A DNA stretch of 64,000 bases from Paraburkholderia graminis C4D1M (GTDB lineage: Bacteria > Pseudomonadota > Gammaproteobacteria > Burkholderiales > Burkholderiaceae), in the NCBI RefSeq assembly GCF_000172415.1, contig NZ_ABLD01000020.1:62001-126000 (forward strand), written 5' to 3'. Both the position numbers and the translations under genes were made by a program. The notes beneath the pieces are model-generated. The model ran no database searches. It was given only the letters and a program-made list of their open reading frames with translations, and was not told the origin of the DNA. Below, in pieces: positions 25,682-34,644 of this stretch (within the stretch, counting starts at the first letter, position 1; every line of letters starts with the position of its first letter).

Positions 25682-26585
25682 TCATGTGCAAGTGTAGTTA
25701 GTCGCGCAAGTTATGTCGCCGCTGCCATTGTAATGCGGTGCCTTGCGGTAAAGGCAGACAGGCAGACTGCGTGAAGCAGTTGCGTTCGTTCGGAAAGTGT
25801 AAGTCAGTTGCGGGGGCGCCTCCCCCTGTTCTACCCACTTGATAATTGCGCCCGGCCAATCGATCTGCGTGACGTCTTGCCCTGCGGCATGCGGGTTCGC
25901 GGGCATGGGGAAAAGCCTGGTGTTAGTCGTCGGATTGGACAATCCCATCGTTCGAGCGATTGCAGTCATCCTCGCGTCATTCCTCTCGTGCTCGTTGGCG
26001 GCAGCAGGTTATCGCCAATGTCTTGCCACGAGGTCAACTTCTTCCCGGAAGCAACGAACTGTGCGATCGATTGCACGTCGTTGTCGATGCCGGTTTGCTT
26101 CAGGCCCAGGCCGATAATGCCGTAATCGGTGTTGGGGTTCAAGGTTGCCTGCTTCGCCGGAGTCAGCCACGACTGGTCGCCTGTCGCCAAAAACGAAAGA
26201 CACCACCAGGCGACCTGAAGGCCCCTCCAAACGCTGAGTAATCTGACCAGTTGAATCCGCTGTAAATGACGGTACCGTCGGAGCGCGCCATTGACGACAA
26301 ATACTTCTGCAACGTGGTCACCTGTGCCGCAGGCAGGCAGAGCGCGGGATTCGGGTTGGCGGTGGACAATCCACATTGCAGTAGCGCCGGACTGCAGTGG
26401 CAAGCTGCTGCATTCGTCAGATAGCCGTCGGCAAGCCTGTCTGAAGAGTCGCATGCCGCTACCGCAGCTTGACAGGAAGCTGTGTATTGGGCGGTTGTCA
26501 GCGCCGCAGCAGTGCCAGCCGTTCCACCGATCTCGCTGTCGCCAGCGCAGGCACTTGTCGAACTCCAACGGCGCGCATGGCACAT
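25682..26585 (-). pseudogene. Tannase/feruloyl-esterase family protein, C-terminal half with frameshifts
   Basis: Three frames in order give: AAVAACDSSDRLADGYLTNA, CHCSPALLQCG and GTVIYSGFNWSDYSAFGGAF; then FLATGDQSWLTPAKQATLNP and DYGIIGLGLKQTGIDNDVQS; then DWPGAIIKWVEQGEAPPQLT and PHYNGSGDITCATNYTCT. This follows the second half of tannase/feruloyl esterases (calcium-loop A-C-D-x-x-D-x-x-x-D-G, then the closing D-W-x-x-x-x-x-W-V-E-x-G-x-A-P and P-x-Y-x-G-x-G-D blocks). The nucleophile-bearing first half is absent and at least two frameshifts occur. Not active. Confidence 0.75.
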
Positions 26586-26717
26586 GCGCGCCCTCACCTT
26601 CATGATCGCGCAGCGGCGCCTGTACTCGTTTTCCGAATGCGAGACGCGACTGATTGCGCTCCTTGCCACTCGTCATCGCTTTTCAAAGGGGGCCAGCAAG
26701 CGCTCCGTCTCACGCGC

Positions 26718-27608
26718 TCAGCGAATCTTCTGATCCTGCAACTGCTTCCATAGCGTCTGCGCGACGGGCCCATGGGAAGCCTTGCGCCGACGCGCCGCAT
26801 AGTGCGTGAGCGCGCCGCCGCGCAGATACGGCCCTTCCAGTGACACCAGCCGGTGCTCGGTCAGATCGTCAGCGATCAGGTGAGACGGCATGTGGCCCCA
26901 CGCCAGTCCCTGCAAAATCAGTTCGCGCTTCATCAACTGGTCAGGCACGGTACAGGTCGGCGCGCCTTCGATCAGGTAGTAGCTCGCGTCCGACGGCTCC
27001 CTGCTCGTGTCACGAATGACGCACTGAACGTACGGCCGCAGGTCATCGATCGTGATCGATCCGTCAGTAGGTTGCTGCAGGAACCCCGGCGCCGCAACCG
27101 GCACGAGCTGAACCTCGAAAAGTTCGATTGTTTCTATTTCTGGCGTCGGTTTGTCGAGGTGGTGAAAGAACAGATCGCACTCGCCACGTTGTAGCCGTTC
27201 CCAGGGACCGCTGATGGCCTCGAACAACAACGTCAGGCGCGTACCGGTACTGGTCTCAAAGAACCGCCTCAGCGAGCCCAACGTTTCGGGCAATGGACAC
27301 AGGTCTCCTACGACCACGCGTAGCTCGGCTTCCTGTCCTGCGGCGAGCCGCGCCGCTTCGCGCCGCAGACTCTCGTATTGACGCAGAAAGGCAACCGCGC
27401 GGGGGCGAAACGCCGCGCCATGCGCTGTCAGCGAGACCCGGTAGCCTGTTCGGTCCAGAAGGACCATGCCTACCTGCGCTTCCAGCGCAGTAACAGCCGC
27501 GTGAACCGTTGGGTGCGTGCGGTTCAGGCGCGCTGCGGCCGCCGCAAAACTGCCCTCGTTGAGCAACGCTTCGAAGCATTGCAGCTGAAACAGTGTAGGT
27601 TCATTCAT
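26718..27608 (-). CDS. LysR-family transcriptional regulator
   Basis: A 296-residue LysR regulator. The winged helix occupies the first 60 residues: LFQLQCFEALLNEGSFAAAA, ARLNRTHPTVHAAVTALEAQ and GMVLLDRTGYRVSLTAHG. A linker helix follows (FLRQYESLRREAARLAAGQE) and then the two-lobed effector domain from LRVVVGDLCPLPETLG to the end. The ATG at 27608 is chosen because the domain starts there; the long open frame upstream is antisense to the oxidoreductase gene. It is divergent from that gene with a 93-base shared promoter region, the usual LysR arrangement, so it probably controls it. The effector is unknown. Confidence 0.92.
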   Translation of the reverse strand: MNEPTLFQLQCFEALLNEGSFAAAAARLNRTHPTVHAAVTALEAQVGMVLLDRTGYRVSLTAHGAAFRPRAVAFLRQYESLRREAARLAAGQEAELRVVVGDLCPLPETLGSLRRFFETSTGTRLTLLFEAISGPWERLQRGECDLFFHHLDKPTPEIETIELFEVQLVPVAAPGFLQQPTDGSITIDDLRPYVQCVIRDTSREPSDASYYLIEGAPTCTVPDQLMKRELILQGLAWGHMPSHLIADDLTEHRLVSLEGPYLRGGALTHYAARRRKASHGPVAQTLWKQLQDQKIR

Positions 27609-27701
27609 TGTAGGGTCAAGCTTCAGTGTCTGTCGAAACAAAGTAATTTTTTTGAGATCAAGATCGATCCTACCATTCGCTCTCCAACGAGGGAGGTCGA
27701 C

Positions 27702-28676
27702 ATGAAAGCAATCGTGCGCAGTAGATTCGGTGGTCCTGAAGTGCTGAAGGTTGTCGAGGTGCCAGAGCCTCTGCTGAAACCCGGCTGCGTCCTGATTCGC
27801 GTCCGTGGATTCGGTCTGAACCGTGCGGAGCTTTATATGCGCCGCGGCCTGTGGGGGACCGTTACTGAAATTGGCGGCATCGAATGCGTTGGGACGGTTG
27901 TATCGGACACGACTGGCGTGCACCGCGAAGGACAGACGGTAATGGCATTGATGGGGGGAATGGGACGAACGATCAACGGTAGCTATGCCGAGTACGTCGC
28001 TGTACCGACCTCCAACGTTGTCGCCGTTGAAACGACGCTCGATTGGGACATTCTCGCGGCGCTGCCGGAAGCCTATGCGGTTGCCTGGACCTGCATTCGG
28101 CGGAATCTGGAATTGAAGGCCGGACAGCGGCTTGTCGTGCGCGCAGGCACCTCGAGCCTCGGGCAGGCAGCCATCGACATAGGGTGCGAACTTGGTGCCG
28201 ATGTGATCGCGACCACCCGTCGCTCGGACAATGAAACGTTGCTCCGTTCGCTGGGCGCAACACACGTCGTGACGACAACAGGCGATCTGCTTGCCGCACA
28301 TGACTGGCCAGGCGGCAAGGCTGATGCCGTTCTCGACCTTGTCGGAAACAGTACGGTCCTTGACTCCTTGCGCGCCACCCGTCGCGGTGGCCGAGTGTGC
28401 CTCGCAGGCTTTCTTGGTGGCCTGGCGCCCCTCACCGGGTTCAATCCACTTGGGCAGATGCCGAGCGGCGTCCACATGAGTTTTTTTGGCAGCTTCATGT
28501 TTGGGAGTCCCGAATTCCCGTTATCAGAAGTGCCCATGCAGCAGATCGTAGACCTTGCGTCGATGAATCAATACCGAGGGCGACCTGCGCGCGTTTTCGG
28601 CCTGAGTGATGTGCCGATGGCTCACGAACTGATGGAGCGCAATGAGGCAAAGGGAAAGTTCGTCGTCGTGATCTAG
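27702..28676 (+). CDS. Quinone-oxidoreductase-like (zinc-free MDR) dehydrogenase
   Basis: A 324-residue medium-chain dehydrogenase/reductase. The N-terminus MKAIVRSRFGGPEVLKVVEV and the GroES-like block LIRVRGFGLNRAELYMRRG are typical of NADPH:quinone oxidoreductases. The Rossmann part has AGTSSLGQAAIDIGCELGAD and IATTRRSDNETLLRSLGATH. The cysteine zinc ligands of alcohol dehydrogenases are absent, so it belongs to the zinc-free QOR branch. The ATG has a GGGAGG site five bases upstream. A neighbouring divergent LysR gene suggests induction by a small molecule. The substrate is unknown. Confidence 0.92.
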   Translation: MKAIVRSRFGGPEVLKVVEVPEPLLKPGCVLIRVRGFGLNRAELYMRRGLWGTVTEIGGIECVGTVVSDTTGVHREGQTVMALMGGMGRTINGSYAEYVAVPTSNVVAVETTLDWDILAALPEAYAVAWTCIRRNLELKAGQRLVVRAGTSSLGQAAIDIGCELGADVIATTRRSDNETLLRSLGATHVVTTTGDLLAAHDWPGGKADAVLDLVGNSTVLDSLRATRRGGRVCLAGFLGGLAPLTGFNPLGQMPSGVHMSFFGSFMFGSPEFPLSEVPMQQIVDLASMNQYRGRPARVFGLSDVPMAHELMERNEAKGKFVVVI

Positions 28677-29188
28677 GCGGTCGATCAGAACAAAACAATC
28701 GGATCGGCGGAACTCAACCGATGATTTTGAGAAAGTCGCGGCTCTGCTTTCTTTGTCTGTCGGTGTTCACAACTGCTTCTGGCCGTGTCGTCGAGGTTGC
28801 AACACGCGGAAATATACGTCCCCGAAAGCTCCGGTCGGCGACCCGCTGGGCTCGTCCCCGCGCATTTGGGAACGGTCCATCAAGCCCTGCCTTGGGACGG
28901 TGACTGATGATGCCCGGGCATTGTGCGGAACGTGGAAACACCCCGAGATAGCCGTCGCCGACGATTTCATTGGAAGCTTCGCTGAGCGCTATCGGCATTT
29001 CGCTGCGGCGCTCTGCCTGCGCACGCGACTTCCGAAGGGGCAGCTTCTGTCTCAGACTGCCGGCCGCGCGCCTCTCCCTGAACCACACGCACCACTGAAA
29101 ACGCTGCTCGCGCCGCCATTCGCACGTTTTGTCGCATGCCTGTCGAGAACGAGCTCACGACTGCGCACACTGGCAGCCATTGGGTCAG
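28677..29188. other. Intergenic, no gene recognised
   Basis: About 510 bases between the oxidoreductase and the DUF2306 gene. No frame looks coding. It presumably contains the promoter of the DUF2306-LytS-LytR operon, which I cannot place. Confidence 0.4.
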
Positions 29189-29590
29189 ATGACCCTGCTG
29201 CGGAGGACAATCGTGACTACCATCATCGCCGTGCATATCGCTGTTGCAACCCTTTCTGTCATACTCGGAACAGCAGTCTTTGTGGCCGAAAAGGGCACGC
29301 CACGCCATAAGTGGCTCGGTCGTCTCTGGGCGGTGGCGATGTTCGCGACCGCTCTCGGTTCCTTCGGCATCCAGAAACTGAACCCGGGGCATTTTTCGTG
29401 GGTGCACGCGCTGTCGTTGCTGACGCTCGTCAGCGTCGGGCGAGCTATCTGGGCTATCCGGCAAGGCAACATTCGCGGTCACCGCCTCGCCATGCGCGGA
29501 TCGTTCATCGGCCTCGTCGTGGCCGGTATCGCCGCGGTCGCCACGCCGCACCGCGTGCTGGATATCATCTTGACCGGATGGATAGCATGA
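29189..29590 (+). CDS. DUF2306-type small membrane protein
   Basis: A 133-residue inner-membrane protein with about four hydrophobic helices: IVTTIIAVHIAVATLSVILG, WLGRLWAVAMFATALGSFGI, a third around HALSLLTLVSVGRAIWAI, and the last IGLVVAGIAAVATPHRVLDI. The motif KGTPRHKWLGRLW after the first helix is characteristic of the DUF2306 family. No enzymatic role is known to me. Its stop overlaps the start of the sensor kinase (ATGA), so the three genes form a tightly coupled operon, and it may be a membrane partner of the kinase. The chosen ATG has no strong Shine-Dalgarno. Confidence 0.8.
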   Translation: MTLLRRTIVTTIIAVHIAVATLSVILGTAVFVAEKGTPRHKWLGRLWAVAMFATALGSFGIQKLNPGHFSWVHALSLLTLVSVGRAIWAIRQGNIRGHRLAMRGSFIGLVVAGIAAVATPHRVLDIILTGWIA

Positions 29591-30714
29591 CTCCTGGTAG
29601 TAACGTCGAACTCCCCAATATCTCCACCGGGGCAAGCGCCCCGGCGCAACAACTGCGAGCCGAATTGGCCCGCGAAGCGATCCTCGTCGTCATAGGCAAC
29701 GCGTTGATTGCGGTTGGGCTGACTGCGGTGGGCACGGGAGAAGGCCTCGGAGGAAATCTTGTCTTTAGCGAGGCGATCGGGCTATCGATCATGCTGCTGC
29801 TCAGCATCGGCCGTTTTTGCCTTGAGCGGCGCGATGCGCTCACCCTGCCCAGGCTTGCGGTCATGATGGTGGTCGCCATCATCGTCGGCGCCGCGATCGG
29901 GCGAGCTCTCGCGAGCGCGCTGCTCGGTCTCGACTTCGGCAGGACGTTCGGCGCCAAAGAACTTGCCACGACCGGCTGGATCGCGCTGGTTGCGACGATG
30001 TTCGGCACCTGGTACGGCTGGTCGCGAGCGCGCATTGCGGGCCTCAGCGAGCAGGTGGCTCGCACTGCGTGGCTGCGCGAAGCCGCCGAAAAAACGGCGC
30101 TGCGCGCGCATCTGCAAGCTTTGCAGGCGCAGATCGAGCCACACTTTCTCTTCAATACGTTGGCGACACTCGATAGCCTGATCGTTTCAGATGCGCCGCG
30201 CGCGCGAGAACTGCTTGGCAGCCTGAACCGTTTCCTGCGGGCGACGCTGGAAGCATCGAGAACCGAAAGCGAGACACTGGCAGTCCAGTTCTCGGTGCTC
30301 GACTCGATGCTCGCCGTGCACGCGATGCGCCTGGGCGCAAGGCTCGCTTATTCGCTGCACCTTCCTTCCGACTGCGCCGATCTCGCGGTGCCACCGATGC
30401 TGCTGCAACCGCTCGTCGAAAACGCACTGAAGCACGGCATCCAGGGCACGGTCGCAGGCGGACGAATCGACATGACGGCAAGGCGCGGCGATCACCACCT
30501 CGAACTTACTGTCGCAGATACCGGCCCGGGCTTCGGTGCGACGGCAGCGACACAGGGCACTGGTATTGGACTCGCAAACGTGCGCAGCCGGTTATGCGCA
30601 CTCTATGGCGAGCGTGCCTCGCTGACCATCACCGAGAACGCACCGCACGGCGTGGTTGCCAGGGTGCAGCTTCCAATCGCCGACTCACCTATCGGGGGCG
30701 CGGCGAAACCATGA
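29587..30714 (+). CDS. LytS-type sensor histidine kinase (His_kinase/HATPase)
   Basis: A 375-residue membrane kinase of the LytS/AlgZ class. Four hydrophobic segments fill residues ~30-145. The phosphoacceptor is H186 in LQAQIEPHFLFNTLATLDSL, the family signature. The ATP site shows the N-box LQPLVENALKHGIQG, the G1 box VADTGPGFG, and the G2 box GTGIGLANVRSRLCALYG. The start is taken at the ATG overlapping the DUF2306 stop (ATGA); an ATG three codons upstream is possible. Its own stop overlaps the next ATG, so sensor and regulator are translationally coupled. It should phosphorylate the following LytTR regulator; the signal is unknown. Confidence 0.93.
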   Translation: MTPGSNVELPNISTGASAPAQQLRAELAREAILVVIGNALIAVGLTAVGTGEGLGGNLVFSEAIGLSIMLLLSIGRFCLERRDALTLPRLAVMMVVAIIVGAAIGRALASALLGLDFGRTFGAKELATTGWIALVATMFGTWYGWSRARIAGLSEQVARTAWLREAAEKTALRAHLQALQAQIEPHFLFNTLATLDSLIVSDAPRARELLGSLNRFLRATLEASRTESETLAVQFSVLDSMLAVHAMRLGARLAYSLHLPSDCADLAVPPMLLQPLVENALKHGIQGTVAGGRIDMTARRGDHHLELTVADTGPGFGATAATQGTGIGLANVRSRLCALYGERASLTITENAPHGVVARVQLPIADSPIGGAAKP

Positions 30715-31601
30715 AGATCCGCCAGCCATGTATCGCCGCATTAAATGAACGCAAGAAGGCTGGCTCGCGTGAATACACGTGCGCTCCGACTGCGCTGATC
30801 GCGGAGGATGAACCGCTCATCGCGGCCGCGCTTCAGCGGGAGCTGTCAGCGGCATGGCCGGAGTTGAGGATAATCGCGTCGGTCGGCAACGGCCAGGACG
30901 CCATCGCGCGAACCGCCGCACTGCAACCGGACGTTGCGTTCCTCGATATCGCGATGCCGGGCGCGACGGGTCTCGACGTTGCACGAGCGTGCGCCAATCT
31001 CGCGGCGCCGCCGCAGATCGTTTTTGTGACCGCCTACGACGAACACGCGCTGGATGCGTTCGACGCAGCCGCCATCGACTATCTTCTGAAGCCTGTCGAT
31101 ACGGCACGGCTCGCGCGCACGGTCGACAGGTTACGCCCACGACTTGCGGACACCTCAACGGATCGGGCGCCCGCCATGGATGTGCAGGCTGATCTGCAAC
31201 GCCTGCTTGGCCAACTGGAGCAGATGACGCGCAGCGTTCAGTTGGAGAGCCGCGCTCAGGAAAATGGACGCGGTGCGACGCTACGCTATGTGCGTGCCTC
31301 GAGCGGAAGCGAGATCAGGATGGTGCCAGTGGAAGAGGTGCTGTACTTTGAGGCTGCGGACAAATATGTCATCGTCACCACGCGCACCGGCGAATTGTTG
31401 ATCCGCATGAGCCTCAAGGAGCTGTGCGCGCAACTGGACGCGGCGCGGTTCTGGCAGGTGCATAGAAGCACGGTCGTGAACGTCGACCACGTGGAGGGTG
31501 CCTCGGTCAACGCATTTGGAAAAATGGCACTCAAGCTGCGCGGCCACAGCGCCGCAGTTGCGGTGAGCAAACAATATGCACACCTGTTCCGGCAGATGTG
31601 A
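30711..31601 (+). CDS. LytTR-family response regulator
   Basis: A 296-residue regulator. The receiver domain has AEDEP (acidic pair, residues 32-33), phosphoacceptor D79 in VAFLDIAMPG, T107 in FVTAYDEHALDAFD and K127 in YLLKPVD. After a linker rich in Gln and Arg, a LytTR DNA-binding domain spans residues ~195-296 (EVLYFEAADKYVIVTTRTGE, FWQVHRSTVVNVDHVE). Such regulators bind paired direct repeats. It has about 20 unusual N-terminal residues before the receiver, but the ATG overlap with the kinase stop (ATGA) supports this start; an internal start cannot be ruled out. Confidence 0.93.
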   Translation: MKIRQPCIAALNERKKAGSREYTCAPTALIAEDEPLIAAALQRELSAAWPELRIIASVGNGQDAIARTAALQPDVAFLDIAMPGATGLDVARACANLAAPPQIVFVTAYDEHALDAFDAAAIDYLLKPVDTARLARTVDRLRPRLADTSTDRAPAMDVQADLQRLLGQLEQMTRSVQLESRAQENGRGATLRYVRASSGSEIRMVPVEEVLYFEAADKYVIVTTRTGELLIRMSLKELCAQLDAARFWQVHRSTVVNVDHVEGASVNAFGKMALKLRGHSAAVAVSKQYAHLFRQM

Positions 31602-31959
31602 AGCGGCGAGCAGCCTGTTGCAACCGATCGTGCAACCGAGCCAATGTTGCCGAAATTCACCACGCGCTCCGCCGACTGGCGGAAAACGAGGACGACCGAC
31701 CATAAACGATTCGTTGCCGGTGTCGAGGCCATTCAGTCCACCAAATTGGCTGGTCGGCTAAAGCCGTCGTTCGCTTAGTATTGAAACGACCTCCGCACAA
31801 TGACGGTTTTAATTTGCAATCGGCGATTGGCCTCAGGCCCGCATGCGCGGCGCGAAGGCTTTCCGCCGGATATTGCCACGCGCGCGACGTTAGCAGTGCT
31901 CTCGGATATTTCCTCCCGTGCATCGGGCAGGTCGGCCAGCGGCTCAGACAGCACAGTGG
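31602..31959. other. Intergenic between convergent genes
   Basis: About 360 bases between the LytTR regulator and the convergent potassium channel. No coding frame or clear terminator hairpin was seen. Confidence 0.4.
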
Positions 31960-32358
31960 TTATTGCTTGCCGGCATCTGCGACAACGCCCGCCGCCCGTC
32001 GCGCAGCTTCCTGCACGCCCCGCACGGCCGCAGCAACGACCAGCCCCGTGAACACCATGCCGATCAGGCCCAGCAATATCGCATCGATCCGGCCAAACGT
32101 TGAGGTAGGGACCACGTCGCCGTATCCGATGGTCAGCGCCGTGATCGCGCAGAAGTACAAGGTTTCCTCCATCGTCGAAGCCGTTCGCTTCACCGTCTCC
32201 ACGGGGTCCCCCATGTAATACATTGCGACCGTTAGCAAAACAAACAGCACCAGAAGGCCAGCCAGGATTGCACGCAGGTACCAAAGAGTCCGGCCGGATT
32301 CCCGCAAGATCTCACGTGCCCGCAGGCGGACGACCGCGTCGCTTGTCGCATTTCCCAT
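31960..32358 (-). CDS. Two-helix potassium channel
   Basis: A 132-residue ion-channel protein (Ion_trans_2 type). The first membrane helix is ILAGLLVLFVLLTVAMYYMG, the pore helix and selectivity filter are ALTIGYGD (TIGYGD at residues 76-81), and the second helix is RIDAILLGLIGMVFTGLVVA. Four subunits would form a K+-selective pore in the inner membrane. It has no voltage sensor, RCK or cyclic-nucleotide domain, so gating is not evident. A GGAGG ribosome site precedes the ATG. It lies downstream of the efflux operon on the same strand with a 125-base gap and is probably separate. Confidence 0.9.
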   Translation of the reverse strand: MGNATSDAVVRLRAREILRESGRTLWYLRAILAGLLVLFVLLTVAMYYMGDPVETVKRTASTMEETLYFCAITALTIGYGDVVPTSTFGRIDAILLGLIGMVFTGLVVAAAVRGVQEAARRAAGVVADAGKQ

Positions 32359-32483
32359 TGCAGGTACCTCCTACATTGTGCTCACCTGTTACACGTGGGT
32401 GAACGTCAGCCCCACCCGCTTTCGGGATTACATCAGCAGGGACCCAATGATTGCGTTGGGCTGAGGCGCGGCTGCGCGCAGCG

Positions 32484-33497
32484 TCATCGCGCGCGGTGGC
32501 TTCGCTCGAAAATCAGCAACATCAGACTGGCGTAGACCGTGACCGCCACAAAGAGTCCCATACGGACCGCGAACGCCGTGTAGACGTCCTTTCCCGCCGC
32601 GCTGTCCTGCACCGATTGGCCCAACAGAATGATCATGGTGACGAGGCTGTTCAGCCAGAAACTCGATGAGTAACGCGTTGTGCTGATGCGATAGAGCTTG
32701 CGACCCACCAACAGGCCGAACAGCAGCATCCAAAGGAAGAACATCCACAGGTCCACAAAGAGCCTGAGGGCAAGCCAGAACACGATCGCCAACAAGCCAC
32801 CTAGCAACGTGGAGCCGATCAGATCGCGCGCTGCGCTATGGGCCGTCGTGATGCAGCTTTGTCGACCGAGGCTGACGGACTTCATGATGATCGGCATGTA
32901 GCTCGCTGGATCGGTGATGGCGAGCAGATATGCTGGCATGACCACGAGTGCGGCGCGCAGAGCGATGCGCGCCGCCTGCCCGTGGGGCATGGCCTGAGCG
33001 GCAGGTTGTGGCCACGTGCTCACGGGCTCGGGAAACAGCACGTGAGTAAATCCTGCCACCAGCACGGCGAGCACAAGGCCCTTCACCAGCGCGCCAACCA
33101 CCGTCACGGCCGACTGGAAATCAGCGGTTCCGGCAGCGGAGATCATCGTCAGGCCGGCCACCAGAAAGGTTGAGATCAGATTATTCCCGCCGCGCAAACC
33201 ATAACGAAACGCGAGGAAGAGCATGAGGCCAACCAGCATCACGCCAGCGAACGCGTAATGGCGAAGCAACGGCACAAGGAGCAAGCCGCTGCCCGTGGTC
33301 AAAGCCACGATCAGCGCGAACGCTACGCCGGCCTTGAACGACAGTGGGCGGTTTTGCGTTGCAAGAAGAAAAACGGCGAACACCGGCGCGATGACGGGGA
33401 CCGACAGGTCCAGCGCGAAGCTGATTGTCAGGCAAAGTGCCGTCCCTGTGGCAACGCGTAGCGTACGTGGACCGAGAAGCTCTAGCCTGTGTTCCAT
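32484..33497 (-). CDS. DUF2955 inner-membrane protein (aromatic-acid exporter type)
   Basis: A 337-residue membrane protein with about ten hydrophobic segments in two halves, separated by a short loop near SLGRQSCITTAHSAARDLIG. The overall pattern (N-terminal LRVATGTALCLTISFALDL, VIAPVFAVFLL) fits the DUF2955/FUSC-like family, relatives of AaeB and fusaric-acid exporters. Last gene of an efflux operon, 19 bases after the HlyD-type adaptor. It probably supplies the inner-membrane pump of a tripartite system exporting aromatic or weak-acid compounds. The substrate is not determinable here. Confidence 0.85.
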   Translation of the reverse strand: MEHRLELLGPRTLRVATGTALCLTISFALDLSVPVIAPVFAVFLLATQNRPLSFKAGVAFALIVALTTGSGLLLVPLLRHYAFAGVMLVGLMLFLAFRYGLRGGNNLISTFLVAGLTMISAAGTADFQSAVTVVGALVKGLVLAVLVAGFTHVLFPEPVSTWPQPAAQAMPHGQAARIALRAALVVMPAYLLAITDPASYMPIIMKSVSLGRQSCITTAHSAARDLIGSTLLGGLLAIVFWLALRLFVDLWMFFLWMLLFGLLVGRKLYRISTTRYSSSFWLNSLVTMIILLGQSVQDSAAGKDVYTAFAVRMGLFVAVTVYASLMLLIFERSHRAR

Positions 33498-33516
33498 AGA
33501 TGCAGTAGTTAGCCAT

Positions 33517-34644
33517 TCAGTAAAGGTATGAGACCCAACTCATCACGCGCAGAAACAGGCGACCCAGCGGATTGAGCGGATTACCCGGATCTGGAAACGC
33601 CATCACCTCTGCCTGCCCACCGACACGAACGTTGTGAAGGCGCGCCCTCTCATCCGGGTCGAACTCGACGATGACCGGAAAGCGTTGCGCGGGGCGCAGC
33701 CAGTCGCGGCTGTTCTGCACGGTGGGCAGCCCCCCGGGCGGCGCGCTCTGCCCCACGCTCACGCCATAGCCGATACTGCGAAGCCGTCCCCCGAAAACTT
33801 CGCCCGGCAGCGCGTCCAGCGCTATCCTCACGGGCGTGCCGGGCCGTAGATGCCCGAGATTGTTTTCGGTCATATCTGCACTGACCCACACGTCGCGGAT
33901 TGCAATCAGCGTCATGACTGGATTGCCTGCCGCTGCAAACTGGCCGACCTCCGTGCGCAGATCCGTGATGACGCCGCCCGAGCGCGCCTTGATTCGCGTA
34001 TTCGCAAGATCGAGTTCCGCCTTCTCGAGCGCTGCGGCAGCGGCGCGCAACTGCGCGTTCTCCTGCCCTTTACCGCCCTGCTGCTCGCGAGCGCGTTCCA
34101 CTTCGGCACGCGCAGCGGCAACCTGGCTCTGGGCCTGCTCATGCGTCGCGCGCGCCACTTCAAGGCGCCGCAGCGAGACGGTGCCCTCATCGTCACGATA
34201 CAGCCGTTCAAGGCGCTCGCTGTCCTGGCGTGCCTTGACTTCATTCGCGACGGCCGCGCGCAACGATGCGAGCGCCGAATCGACCCCGGCCGTGCTCGCA
34301 CCGACCTGCCGGCGCGTCGACTCGAGTTCGGCCCGGGCGCGATCGACGGCGATCCGGTATTGCCCGCTATCGACCTCGAAGAGTACGTCGCCCGGTTTGA
34401 CATCCTGGTTGTTATGCACGAGGACGCGCGTCACTCGCCCCGATGCTTCGGCGGCGACGGATACGACGTATGCCTGGACGCGTGCCTGTTGCGTATAAGG
34501 GGTAAAGCGATCGGCGAACAGATACCAGATCAGGCTGACGACGATCAGGCAGACGACCCATTTCACCGCTCTGCCCGACGGATCGGCGTCAGGCACCGGC
34601 GGAGGCGGCGGCGTGGCGGGGGTGGGCTCGGGCTTGTCGCTCAT
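33517..34644 (-). CDS. HlyD/EmrA-type membrane fusion protein
   Basis: A 375-residue periplasmic adaptor. A Pro-rich cytoplasmic tip is followed by one membrane helix (WVVCLIVVSLIWYLFADRF, residues ~29-47), the lipoyl-like half VAAEASGRVTRVLVHNNQDV and KPGDVLFEVDSGQYRIAVDR, a long coiled-coil hairpin (about residues 90-200, Ala/Arg/Glu/Gln rich) and the returning lipoyl half with IKARSGGVITDLRTEVGQFA. It links the inner-membrane DUF2955 protein to the NodT outer-membrane channel. Its start overlaps the NodT stop (ATGA), so translation is coupled. Confidence 0.93.
   Translation of the reverse strand: MSDKPEPTPATPPPPPVPDADPSGRAVKWVVCLIVVSLIWYLFADRFTPYTQQARVQAYVVSVAAEASGRVTRVLVHNNQDVKPGDVLFEVDSGQYRIAVDRARAELESTRRQVGASTAGVDSALASLRAAVANEVKARQDSERLERLYRDDEGTVSLRRLEVARATHEQAQSQVAAARAEVERAREQQGGKGQENAQLRAAAAALEKAELDLANTRIKARSGGVITDLRTEVGQFAAAGNPVMTLIAIRDVWVSADMTENNLGHLRPGTPVRIALDALPGEVFGGRLRSIGYGVSVGQSAPPGGLPTVQNSRDWLRPAQRFPVIVEFDPDERARLHNVRVGGQAEVMAFPDPGNPLNPLGRLFLRVMSWVSYLY

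Noticed and set aside
27609..28475. N-terminal extension of the LysR gene by 289 codons
   Set aside because: The extension is antisense to the oxidoreductase gene; the LysR family starts at 27608.
28714..29088. Possible gene in the gap before DUF2306
   Set aside because: Arg-rich composition, no domain, no ribosome site.
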